64,000 nucleotides of DNA. It comes from Sinohyriopsis cumingii. Taxonomy: Eukaryota > Mollusca > Bivalvia > Unionida > Unionidae. Positions 13,500 to 27,000 of this stretch are shown here, one piece after another. The DNA lies in NCBI GenBank assembly GCA_028554795.2, contig CM068831.1, positions 32,724,644-32,788,643 of the forward strand, written 5' to 3'. The notes beneath the pieces were generated by a model. The model worked only from the letters and a program-made list of their open reading frames with translations, made no database searches and was not told the origin of the DNA. The position numbers were made by a program, and so were the translations under genes. Every line of letters begins with the position of its first letter. Positions within the stretch are counted from its first letter, which is position 1.

Positions 13500-13889
13500 G
13501 AGATATTTTTGCAGAGTAATGATACGAATCCACTTAGTAACAAGCTTAGCTTGTTCAGACCTGTTAGTCTAGTGATACGAGACAGAAGAATATGGTTTAT
13601 TTTCCCGACCGCGAAAGTTTGACTTTGTTCCTCCTCCCATCACATTTGGGTTCTTTTTCGATTCTAAGTAACTGGTAGCCCGGTTTAGAATGGCTTTCGA
13701 TAGCTTTGAAAAGTGAATCTGTACGACATTTGCGGATGAATGCCAAGGTAAAACATGGAACTGTAGCGGCCTAGGTTTATGAGATGACGTTCTAACTACC
13801 TTTACTGGTCTTGATGTTTTAGTCCAATGACAGGTGTGCCCTAGTGAAAGATAGACGAACTGAATTCTATTCATGACTGCGACAGTTAG

Positions 13890-14033
13890 ATGATGTGTCC
13901 TCTTCCGTTACAGTACATATTCTTCTTGGCGTTTATAGGGTTGCCGCCAAACAGTGGACTACTATGTTATGCATGCGAACAAGACGTTGCTCCGGACAAA
14001 TGTAACAAAATTGAACTATGCAGCATAGACTCC
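13890..14033 (+). CDS. exon 1: signal peptide and start of LU domain
   Basis: The ATG opens 48 codons: a hydrophobic signal peptide ([15 protein letters not shown]), then LLCYACEQ with the first LU cysteines and further Cys at DKC and ELC. A gtaagta donor follows in phase 0. An internal acceptor-like ccgttacag at 13904-13912 could make this an internal exon. The complete signal peptide favours a true first coding exon. Confidence 0.7.
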
Positions 14034-14972
14034 GTAAGTAGTCATCTCTTCGACCAAATAGGTATCTTCATATCTTATATACTTTTGTTACAAATTATAA
14101 TATGCGTCAGGACGTTTCATTATGACAGTATGCAACATGAACAGCACGTGCGTAGGTCAAGGACGAACTGAAATATATCCGTTAAGAGACATATAATAAA
14201 AAATAAACGAATCTGAAAAACAAACAACCAAAAACGAAGGTTACAGTTTCACATTAGAACGTTTCTAGTCTATGGGATCAGGGATTTCTTTTCAAGTATA
14301 TCGGTGTATATTACTTATTTCGGTGTAAACCTTGATACAATAAATGTAGAAATGCACTTTCTTCTTCCATAACAAGCTTTGATTTTCTTTAGGAATTTAC
14401 TAAATATGCAATTGATACAACGATAATTATTTTTCTCGTGTTACATTCATATTTATAGTATGGAACATGAAAGTGAATAACTCCAAAAGAACATATAACA
14501 ACGGTTTGATGTATAAATTAACATTCTATTCCTGTTTTTTGCGTGTGTTTTTCTCATAGTCTTGTCATCTTTCAACGCTGTATGTCGGATTGGATGTTAT
14601 TTATAGTAGCAGCTGTATACCTACAAACGTAAGTACATTCTCTATATTCTCCTACTTCCGTGAACTAATCACGTGATTTTCCTACAGCTGCCCTTTGAAC
14701 TTATCATATTTTCCTATTGATTTTGTTTAAAAACTATTTGTTAATCATTTTATAAAATTTAACTTTTATGAAATGCTGCCTATCCTATATTAAAATCAAT
14801 ACTTAGATACGACTCCATAAGTGTTGATTCACTTCAGTGACGATTATTCTCTACTTAGTGTGATGTGCTTATTTAGGCTTTGTTGAGACCATCGAAGACA
14901 TCAATAAAAATAATCTCTCACCACATTCGCACACCAATCAAGGCACATGGAAGTTAATATAACTCTCTCTCT

Positions 14973-15051
<79 letters not shown>

Positions 15052-18000
15052 TAGCAGTAATTATTGGGGGTTCCAGTTCACCCAGCTCCCGCGTGATCTG
15101 GATGAGCGAATTCTCTCCCCCACTAAATTTACTACTGGGTTATGTGTGTTCTAGTTAACTGTACTCCTTAGATAGAAGTTTATGAGTTTCACGTTCCCTT
15201 ATAATGCCTTTCAGCGCGCCTCCAATAGAAGTTCCTTTTTTGCTTTTGAGAAGAATGACCCAGGAGTATTTACTGAACACATCGATGATCGTCATGTGAC
15301 AGTGGAAATCTTTATTGTGTGCGCTGTAATCGCTCATGTCTACGAGACATGTGGACCATAAATCGTCTGCCGTGTCTGCGATGACTCTGCGTCGTGGACA
15401 ATGCTTGCGTGCGTGTTTATGTAGCTCTTCTGTGAGTTCCTCTGACATGATTAACACCCAGCTTATGTTTGGAGCCAATGATGCCACGCAGCAGAGCTCC
15501 ATCTTCACGTTCTCTGAATGTTTTAGGCTTGAGTTCTTTTAAGTCCCTCAGCATGACTGGATCACATCCTGTTTCATCGTCTGGATGATCATCGCGCTGA
15601 CGGTCTCGACGGGGGATTGTTCATCGTGTTATCTCTGATCTCTCGACGTTGTAGCGAGTTGTGAACAGCCCTTGTGTGCGCTGTGTGCAGGTAATGAACT
15701 ACTTCATCAGGAGGAGGTAAACCAAGTGGGATGTGATCTTGTCATGCTGAGGAACTTAAAAGAACTCAAATATATTAGTCTTAAGCCTAAGAGGGTCTCG
15801 ACGGGGCATAGTTCATCGTGTTATCTCTGATCTCTCGACTTTGTAATCCTTGTGTGCGCTGTGTGTAGATAATGCACTACTTCATCAGGAGGAGGTAAAC
15901 CAAACAAACCGAAATATTCCACGTCGCTACACTGGGGATAGTTGACAAGAGCGACCCAATGAGTGTCAGGTCCATCCTAATAATTTTCAAGATTAATAAC
16001 CTATCTTTCGTCAGGCATGATGTGTTTGTGAAGTTGATATTTTGAATATACGCTTTGGAAATGTGGAATGCTAGATCCGAAGAGGTACTTAATGTCGAAT
16101 TTATTTAAAATCGTTATTTTTTTTTCTGCTGCCTATATCATGCGTAGTTCGCGGCAGCTAAAGTCTTTTTCCGGGGCCGAGCAGTGCGGAAATTAACGAT
16201 CCAGTGATCCCTGCTAACGGAGGTCCGATCAATCCTCCTTATTTCGACAGACGAACTGAGGAATAATTCAGAACTACACCTAATCTAACAGCCTTATGTT
16301 TGGTGACAGAAGTCGTTTGACAATGCATCAGCATGATCTGATCGGGTCCCGTGAGTGCTGACTCTTTCGGCCTGACCGATTCAGGTCTTTTATGTGCAGC
16401 TGCCACAGCAATGCTTTTCTTCTGCTACGGTGACAGCGTGACTTCGTCTGGAATATACGACGACATGATGTTATATGAAATATTATTATAATTGCAATTG
16501 CCTCCAGTAATGCCTCCCGTGGCTGCAGCCAGTCCTAATGATGCAAGGGGGGCTGAAGCAAATAATTTAGGGGCCATGGGCATGACAAAAGGAATGATCT
16601 CATCAACCATTTCCTGACCATCGCATGTCTGCAATGTCATGATTTTTGTGGGCATATTGGTTTATACAAGGATGTTCATTTTTCAATTAAGCACGTCCAT
16701 CGTCTTAGATCTGTCTGAGATCAGCATCGCGTGGAGCAGTGGTGGTCGCCGCGTGGAAACATAGTCAATCGGATCTCCATGTCAGCGGATGGAATCTTTG
16801 AGACGTTCGGAATGTTTGGAGACATCGAAGTCGAAGATGGGATACAAGTTAGCGACATTATCCAGCAAAATCTGCGTACCCTTCTCCACATCTTTGTACT
16901 TCTGCATGTTTTCCAGCAGCATCATATTTGCGTTCGACTAATTTCGGGAGCCTACGGCGAGGTGGCATTCGAGTTCTCGCTCTGGATACAGTCAAGAGTG
17001 ACGAGGACGTGAATGCGAGATGGACCGAGATGGTTAAACATATGCTTGTTTCCGGTTTGTTCTGTACGCTGATTTGCCAGCTGAATTACTACGAAGATGT
17101 GTCTGGGAAGTTCTCTACCTAGATTGGTGGCGACTCTCCACCACACGGTGGACTGAGCTTCTGTAAACTGATGAATGTACATGCGGTGTCGCTCAAAGTA
17201 CAGTTTCTTGGTGAATATAGCTAACGTCGGTTCCAGCTCGAGCATGTGCGAAGTAGAGGCAGTGATAGTGATATTGGGCAGTCACAGCACCAACCACATC
17301 ATGTTTAATTGTCCATCGTCAGCTGAAGCTGCTCTGTAAGGTATTGAACGGGTAAGTCTCTCTTCAGCATCAGCGTATGATTGACGCCTCCGAAGACGGT
17401 AGGTATATCTCGACACAAACCAAAGATGCTGCGGAGAAGAAGCATCAACCAGATTTCGTGACTGGTATCGGTGACAGCACGTCGTGCTGAAAATCCCACA
17501 TTGAAGTCAGCATTACGTTCAAAAGCAAAATTGGCTCTGACATCGCCTCCGTTGACCACAGTGGCATCCGCCACGCCTTCCACTGGAAGCAGGTCTGCTG
17601 TTGTAGGAAATTTAGTGCTGACTGCAGCTCCAATCGATGTATCTCTGGAATGTCTCCGGAATGTTCTCCTAAGTTATTTCTCGCAGCAATCGCACCGGTT
17701 GTTGCTGAGTCGATTTGAACGTGTCATGCAGCTGATAGTACTGATCACACCTCACAAGATCGCTTATAGTCTTTGCTGTACATGATCAAGTTTAGGATTG
17801 TGCTTGATTGAAGGAAATAGCAATTGATTTGATCCACAATCTGGTCATTCAGTTGGTACTTAGCCGACTTGAATACATACCTTCCGTGGTTTTGGAGTGT
17901 GCCTTGCACATTTGCGGCATAGTTATTAAACAACGTAGTTGCATTTGCCGCGAAATTCCGATAAGGTTTTATGGGAAGCAGGTAAACATCTTTGTCACGT

Positions 18001-21000
18001 GTCTCTATTTTTCGATGCGTACTCGCGTTAAGGTTAGTTATGTTGGTGTCCTGGTACTCAACGTACTCTTACTCGGTCTGCGAGTCATCCACTGGAGGGT
18101 CATCGTTCAGACGAAGGTAGTCGGGAGTAAACATCGAATAGTTGATGCTATGCTATAATAGTGTAATAAAATTTACCTTAATATTTTTAATCCATACCCG
18201 GATATGATACTACTCAGAGAGGTTTGTGCATCAACCTTTCTCTCCAGGTCTTGTACAATTCTTTTGGATCTATCGCTGAGGACTTCTGAGGGGTTTTAAG
18301 AGCCTGTTTAGCCTGCATGGAGAGATTGGGTAATTGAAGGTGTTGATAGCTTCGATAATGGAGTAGAAGACATGACTTTGTTTACTAATTTTGCCCCACT
18401 TCCTCTTCAGCGGCAGAGGCTGCTTTGATGACCGCGCTTAGGCTGCCTTAAGGGCAATCGGTGCGGCTTTGTAGGCAAAGTGTGGAACTGCTGCCGGAAG
18501 GGGGAAAAAAACAGCGTGGATAAAAACCCACCCGCGATTTTACATCGTGGTACCCGTGAGGGTCTCACGGTTGCTTAGTTTATCTGTTAAGAGTTTTTAC
18601 GTTTTGCGTTTGACATGAAGATAATAGGCGAGTCTTTCATTACCTGACTGATAGGTAAGTCTTTAGGATGGGTAATAAATGAGGGCATTAGGACAAATCT
18701 GCATCCGTGAGCCAGAGGGAAAGTTAATCTACGTGGAATAAATCATGATGGAAGAAAACCTGCCGATGACAACGATCCCTGAGCGATCAAGCAGTTGACG
18801 AGGACACTGTTCACATTATTGGACTCGGTTGCCATCCAAGACGGTGGCTGCTCTAAATCCAAGAATGAAACGTTCGACTGGGCAATGTCAATTTCAACGC
18901 AATACCTACCCAAGAGCATGATTTGAGTACACAACGTATATTATTTGGGTTTGATTTTGATGTTGTCAGAGGTGTGTCCGTTGTTGGTGATCAGCCGGAG
19001 TATTTCTGTGGTGATGTCGGTGATGTTGTACGAATCTGGAGAGATCGTATCGTTTGTCTTAGAGCGGATGTCCAGTACGAAAACTGATTGTTGTTCACGG
19101 TGACGTTGAAGTCGGTGGAGATCAACGCGATTTCTTGGGACGACTGCTGGTCGAATACTAACGGAGTTTGACACCTCACTGTGCAAGTGAATAACCGCAA
19201 CTCGAATAGCAACGTGGTATCGTCGAGTGTCATGTCTGTATCAAGTCCTCGTACAAACTACTATACCAATCCGACGTCAGTATATTTTGATTCACAAGAT
19301 GATTGAGGATTTCTACCAATCTTGATATCGACGTCCACACCATTTCCTGTTTGTTTGGAAGCGATCACTAACTTGAGTCGATATCGTGAGGGGGTATGAT
19401 AGTACCGGATGCCTTCTCGTCATTTGCCCTTTGGTGCTCTCGAGTGAGCATCATTCGTTTTTCTACAGGATTTTTTCTGGCTGTTCTGGGCGTTGTGCTA
19501 TTTGCATCAACTTTTCAGATGTCAATGTGTCTCTTTCCTCTTCAGATGTCAATGTGTCTTTCATCTCCTGAGTACATGATACTTTAGATGTAATTCACCA
19601 TCTTTTGTAATACTCCTTCTTTCATCTTCCGTCGATTTTTCACGTAGTGCTATTTCATCCTCCATCAAAAGACAGTTGATCTAATAACCAAGTAATATTT
19701 GTTATTCTGGGATGGACCCCGTTGCAGGAAGACTCGCTGATGTATCTGACTGCGCGATGGGAAAGTCTAGGTCGTGCATGGGAAACATGGGCCTGGCTCC
19801 TGTGTGAAAGACTTTTGTCCTGACTTTGAGTTCCTCTCCCACCACCTTATTGTAGATTTTGGACCCCAAAAGCAGCTTGGTCAGATCCTCATTTTCGTTT
19901 TTGTCTTGTTTTGCATGATCCAGGGTTCATTCTCTCGGTTAACGTGAGTTATCAATGCACGTTCAGCTACCGCTTGATAGTAATTTTGCTCGGCAGATGA
20001 TGCTGACGACCCACTCTCTTTGATTTCTGGAATAGTGTCTGTCACGAAGTCCTTCAACCATTCTTTGCTTAAAGTAGATTGACGATTAAAACCGATTTCA
20101 AATATAAGTTCACTTATTGCTTCTCAGACTTTCATATTTTTGGGCTAATTCCTCTGTCGAATATTCTTTTTTAACTTTTCTTTTTCCTGCTTAATTCTTT
20201 TGTCCTCTTTCTTCAGCGATTCTAGGCTGGCTTCTGTTTTTCCTTCTCTGTTTTCAACTGCTGAAGTGATGCCGCTGCATCTTTTTGATTCCGTCTCAAT
20301 TTTCTTTTATAGTTCAGCCTTTCTAGCTTCTCCTTTTTGTTCAGCTTCCGCTCGTCTCGACATCTCAAAGATGTCACTTTCGGGAGTCTTCGGAATGTTC
20401 TGCTGCATTATTTCTCTACGCAATCGCACCGGTTGTTGCTGAGTCGATTTGAACGTGTCATGCAACTGATCGTGCTGACATCGTACATTGTTTTGGCTTC
20501 GTCGAGTTCGGTCTCCAGCCACATCGCGTTGAAACGTCAACTGGACTACTTTGTCCAGAACGCGCTGTCGTAAGGCTGCTCTCTGATCGATAAAGGTCTT
20601 GAGAACAAGCTGACGACGAGTGGCTGTCATTTCGAACTACATGTCTATACTAATCAAGAAGGCAAAATTTGTCAGAGCCTTTGCGAAAACAGCACAAAGC
20701 ATCACGTGTTTCGTCAGATGCATTTAGGATATTAGTACGTTGATTGAGATAAATACTATTTCAGCGCTTGTGTCACGACAACGAAATATACTAGCATATT
20801 TTATTCATGTTCTCGCGATCGATTTTAATGTGGATCGTGTGGTATTTGTCTTGGTGAAGATTGAACGTGTAAAACATCACGCGATTGTTCTTGAGCATGT
20901 TATTGAGGAGCATGTTTAGAAGGAGATTGGTTTTACTCCGTTCAGTAGGACCCACAATCAGCAGCAGGGAAGTTCTACAGACCAGACGTTCCAGACCAAA

Positions 21001-24000
21001 TAAAGCCTCCTACGAGAACTTTCTCCGTAGAAGCCTCAGATTTCAAAAATAAGCCTTCCCACGAAAATTAATTTGCGTAAATTCGTCCCCGATTGCAATT
21101 TTTGTGTGCAAAATCGATGATTCTGGACAAGTAAAAAACAAAGATTTTGGGGGGGGGGGGAAATTTATTCTGGTGTCGACGAAGTTTGCGAAGATTTGGC
21201 TGCAAGTCTCATGAATAAATTTGATCGAGACCGATTCGATATCTACTACGCGGATCATGAAGATTAATCGTGATGAAACCATGCGGTGTTGCCTGGGCGC
21301 GGCTGAAGAAATTTTTGAATTTGTTTATGTCCATGTCGCCGTTAGACCAAGTCTGATGAATATTTCTCAACGTGTGAGTATCAACGCCATTGAAAACCGA
21401 TAAGATATTGCAATTGTCCCTAATTACCTTTGGAATTTGCGTATATCGCTGCGTCACGTAAATAACATCGCTGTTCTTGTGTCGGCCACGCGAAAATATC
21501 CTAGCCGGATTAGTTTGCTTATCCAGCATAACATCATCGAATACGACAAGATTATTAACATCGCCATCTAAATTTTCCACTGATGGAGCTTCATTGATGT
21601 CTGTGATGAATTCGATTGTGCCTTCGTCGGTATTGTCGCTAAATTCCTTTAGTACTTGATAACAACGCTGATCATCAACGGACGGTGCAACCAAATACAA
21701 CTTATCCCATTTTAGCCATCGCATTATCAAATTTAGCAACAACTGCGTCTTTCCAGAACCAGACGGGCCAATAATTATCATCCTTATCGAATTCGGTAAC
21801 ACCGCGTTGTGTTTCACCTGCTCGCGTCGCTTCGTGGCTGAAAAATCAATTACATTCATGTTACTAGAATACATGGATCTATATTGTGTTAAGTGTCGCA
21901 CGCGCACAGCTACGATAAATCCAATCGAAATTGTCACACGCAATAACAGGAACGCAATTGCAGGAGAATGCGATATTTGTAAGACACGCAAGTTCAGATT
22001 TGTAAAAAAAAAAATAGAAGAACCGGAGGAGACATTACCGCCTCCATGAAAAATCTACCCGGGTTGCCCTGGGCGAAATATCCCGGAGAAAAGCATCTAC
22101 CAGGATACAATTACTGCGGACCTGGTACGAGGCTCGATATAAGACTCAACGATAATAATCAACCAAATCCCGGCGAAGATCCAGTAAACGCCATCGATAA
22201 CGCGTGTTACTATCACGATCTTGCGTATCGTAGCGGGGATTTACAACAAAGACATCTCGCTGATATTAGGCTAATTCATGCAATAGACGCGATTCCTGAC
22301 AAAAGTTTCAAAGAAAAATTGGCAACTTGGTTGATAAAAGGCGCAATGAAAGGTAAATTAGTATTCGGTGCTGGTAAATAATAATGGAGCAGATATATTA
22401 TTCTCCGCGAGGATTCTGGCGAGGAAAATCAGCAATTGCCAAACTCGCTAAAGCCGCTAAAGTAAAACAATCCACCGCTGAATCGTGGTTATCGAAACAG
22501 GCAGTCTGGCAAATATATCTTCCTCCGCCTAAGAAAATACCATATGCAAGTTTCACCGTCAGTGTCCCTAATGAAGTCCATCAGGCTGATTTAATGTTTC
22601 TTCCTTACGATACCGTCGACGGAGTCACATATAAATATGTCTTGACAGTCGTTGATATCGCCAGCAGGTATAAAGAAGCCGAGCCGTTATCGAATAAAAC
22701 AGCAACGGAGATCGCTAAGGCGTTTAGCGAAATTTATTCACGATCTCCATTAACATGGCCGAAGCTTCTCCAGGTTGATCCAGGTCGAGAATTTCTTGGC
22801 GCGGTTACTTCACTGATGAAAAAGAATAATGTTAAAATCCGTCGCGGTATTGTAGGTGTTCATCACAATCAAGCTATCGTTGAGAGATTCAACAAAACTC
22901 TTGCAGAACGATTATTCGGATACCAATACGCGCGTGAATTTATTCAAGATAATCGATCTCATGATTAGGTATCAAGATTGCCTCATGTGATTAACGCGTT
23001 AAATAACGAAGTAACTCGAACAATAGCAATGAAACCCGCAATTGCAATTACAAAATCGAATATACCTCTAAAGCGAGATTCCACAATTCCGCCTGTGCTA
23101 GGTAGCGTCACTGTCAGGTATTTATATAAAGAAGGCGAGGCCGAAGGAGGAAGAAAAAGAGCAACCGATCCAAATTGGAGCGTTACAACACATAAAATAT
23201 CAGCCGTAACAAGATCGTCAGGGAGACCAGCAATTTATTTTCTAGATTCGCTAGCGCCACAACGCGGATTTACCAAAGAAGAATTACAAATAATACCGAA
23301 AGATACTCAACTACCGCCAGCGTCATTAATGTGATTTACTCGAATTCTACCTAACTGAGATAATTTTCTTACTCTCGACACAGCTAAATATACTAAATTT
23401 GACCAGGAAATTCTATCATCGACGATCCAAACTTGGCCATCCACGGTTAATCCCTGCGACGAGTGTATCGTTGTTGCGTATCCAAGTTTCCATGGCGATC
23501 TTTCTGCGTTTATCGCGTCATTGACAAGATTAATATCAACAAGAATAATATCATTCAAGACTAAAATCTTTTCCTCTCCGCAGTGTAAAGTAACACTGAT
23601 ATTTTGTTTCCTGGTATCAGCGGGCCTGTAACATAACGGCACCTGCAATGTTGGAAATTTCTCACAATGAAGTTTGAATAACATATCCTGAATAATATCG
23701 CGAACAATTTTCCTACTAGCAACAATCAGATGATCTGGACGCCACAAATTTAGAAAAATATCCATCGGAGTCTCGTCGATTATTCTTCTCATCACATCGC
23801 ATTGAAACTTATTCGGTTGTAATCGAATTATTTTCTTAAATTCGGTCAGTAAAATATCATCGGATCTATAATCGGCGTCGATTTCCTCATAATAGTCAAC
23901 GAAGTTCCTGAGCCACTCATGAGGAGATTCACCATCAATAGGATCAGGCTGGCCGTGATCTCCGCACATTACCACGGCGGTATTTTTCTCCTCCAGCCAG

Positions 24001-27000
24001 ATCAGGAACGATTTTAATACAACTAAATTTACTGTGCAAATTTCATCAAATATTATAATTCTGTTGATATATTTATTTCCCATGCGAGCCGAATCCCATA
24101 ATCCACCGCTGTATTTGAAATAACTGTGATACGTGCAAGAATCAACGCCGCGTTGCCTTATTTCTCGCGCTAATCTGTGAGTTGGAGTCAACACTATCAT
24201 ATCAGATTTCGCAAATAAATTTATCGCTCGCGTTGTTTTACCGCTACCACCAGGACCATTCATGTAAACGAATTTACTACGTGAAATCGGGTCAAATGCA
24301 GATGCAGCCGTCGATATTTCCTCAAATTTATCTCGATGAAATTTATCGCAATCTTCGACATCGGCGTCCTCACAGTAATCTAGGATATCCTCGTTTTTTA
24401 TCCTCCAAGTTCCCCAAGAGCCATCGGCGATTAAATTATCCAGCCTATACTGGTATTTCTTATCGATATAAAACGAGTCCGTTGCGACCCTTACCGCGAT
24501 ATCAGAAAATTTATTTATCATCGACAGTAAATTTATACTCACATAAGCGAGCATCGATGATCTCAAATGCGTATACTGCGCTGATTCTCCATCGAGATAG
24601 CTAATTACGGTACCTAATTTTTCTCCGTCAATAATAATATTCTCTCTGTTGCAGAATATTCCACGCGATACCGTATCGGCAATAATAAAGTCCATTTCGG
24701 CGTCGTTGATAAATAACCTAGCGTGTCGATGTTTATGATCAACGGATCCTCCTTGAGTAAATTTGCCAATTATTTTTCTTCCGATATCTTTCGCGTTTTC
24801 ACAATCCGTCGGCAACCACACTTCAGTTTGTTTTCTATACGATATAATCGCCTCGCTCACCGTCAACGATATTAACATTGACGAATCCAGCATATATCTC
24901 AACAACACCGTAGGAACCCATCTGCGTTGAGATAAATGCCGACCAAACCAAATATAACAAATTTTATGTAAATTTTCAGCAAACTCGAATGAAGTAACAT
25001 AAGCGAATCCGGTCATAACAAAATCTGGCAACGGCCCGTTAATTGCAACTCTCGTCATCTCGTTGGTGGGATGGCCAAATTTAGCAAAATAATCTGCACA
25101 ATCGCCATATCCAAGGAAACTTCCAGGATACCACGCGCTCATGTCAACGGATATCATATCTTCGAAATAATATTTGGTATTCCACAATCCGCCATGGCCA
25201 TACTCGATACAGCTAAGTTGAATATCAGTGAGGTATTCGTTCCTTGTAGGTTTCCACGAATTTCTTTCTCTGGCGGCGTGAGCGGCAACAGATGGAACAG
25301 TAAAACAATTCGTTAATAACTGATCAGGATTTGACGAATATTTCACCGCGATATTTCTCATCGATTCATGCAATTTTTCATCGCGGTAAATATCTCCTCG
25401 CGGCAATATAAACTGATCGTATTTTTCTTCGCTCGAGAATAACCAAACCGATATCGGATCAGATGCGGCTAATATTTTGATAAATCTGAACATAGCATCG
25501 GAATTGTCCTTTGCACCATCCGCAGATTTACTATCTGTGGGATAAAATTTAACAACACGATCTCGCGGAAATATCATTACCGATTGCGACCACGCATGTG
25601 AATTATGATCAATAATTTCGATTGGAACTCCTCGAGATCTATACGGCGACGAATATAATATTTCTCCTGATAGCGTTTACACGGTAATAGGAAATTTAAG
25701 TTTCTTGCTCAACACAGCAACATCGTCAATCGATGCGCCATCAACAACAGTCTTCGCCCATGAATTAATTTTATTCAATCTCAACTGGGTCAATCCAGAT
25801 CCACGACGAGCGTTTTTCATATGCTCGATAACGCGCTCGGCAACGCAATTTATCATCGGAGATTCTTTCATCGCAGGTAGATTTTTCATGTCAGGATTAT
25901 TATTTAGCCGATAAATTCCATAAACAACTGCACTAGATGGATATGCCCTGGCATAATAAGGACCGTCAATTCCCAATAATAATCCTGGCTTCGAATTTTT
26001 ATCAAGAACAACATTTTTCTTACCGCCACGCACGGGATCTCGTTTATCGCGAATAATCCAAGTGTCGTCAGGCATTTGTGCAATAAATTTTATTCCAAAG
26101 ATAAATCGTTCTTCCTTGTGTTCGGATTTTATGTGCTCGATTATCTTCTTGGCCCGTTCCAGATTCATCGTAGCATCAGCAGAGTTAGTTTTCCATGTCG
26201 ACCAAGTGTGAATCGCCCCATCATCGAAAAATTCCTTCTTGGCGCGATCAACCTCAGGTATAATATATTCTGCCTCATCAAGATCAAATGCATCCATTAT
26301 TATATTTTAGACAAATATCTAAATTATAATGAATAAATGTTCGTGGATACCAATCGGATCAACAAAATCATGCGACAAATCCTGCAGAGGCGATTATTGT
26401 GGCGCTCATATATATGCGATTCGACGAGGCAGTAAAGGACCACAGCGGTGCTTAGTTTGTCAAGTTGGCACTCGAGGAAAGACCCGATTGTGTTTATCCT
26501 GTGGAGGGAAAAATTATCGAGAATTGCTCAGATATTACAAAAAGAAATCTTCCTCGATAATAACCTGCGAAGAAGATTATATTAATCGATTCAAGGCAAA
26601 TTACGATTTAAACAAACAGAATATTGTATATGGAACTGAAATCAACGATTCCTCCAGCAACAATCACATACGAGTTTAGATTACATCCAACCATCGAGGG
26701 TTACGAGGCTTCATCGGATGGTATCGTTAGAAATATCAAAACGAAAAATCAAGTCGGTAGTGTTAATAGATTTGGATATCTCAAAATTACCGTCGGTAAT
26801 GATAAAAAACGAAGATGTACGACTTATTTCTGTCACAGGTTCGTATTCGAAGTTTTCCACGGACCAATAAAAATCGGTCTTGTTATAGACCATATTGACG
26901 GAAATAAACTTAACAACAAACTATCCAATCTTCGCGCGGTAACTCAAAGTGTAAATTGTAAATTTAATGGCGGATATCGATCAGCTAAGGCGGTAAAATC

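Noticed and set aside
13569..13874. 101-codon minus-strand frame just upstream of exon 1
   Set aside because: No domain, no homologous signature and no splice support.
24182..24604. 140-codon + strand frame opposite the helicase region
   Set aside because: It is antisense to the conserved polymerase-helicase frame and has no domain content.
22966..25679. Stop-codon reassignment to explain TAG and TAA in integrase and polymerase
   Set aside because: The two stops are different codons, and many intact genes in the element end in TAA, TAG or TGA at expected places. Ordinary nonsense mutation is simpler.
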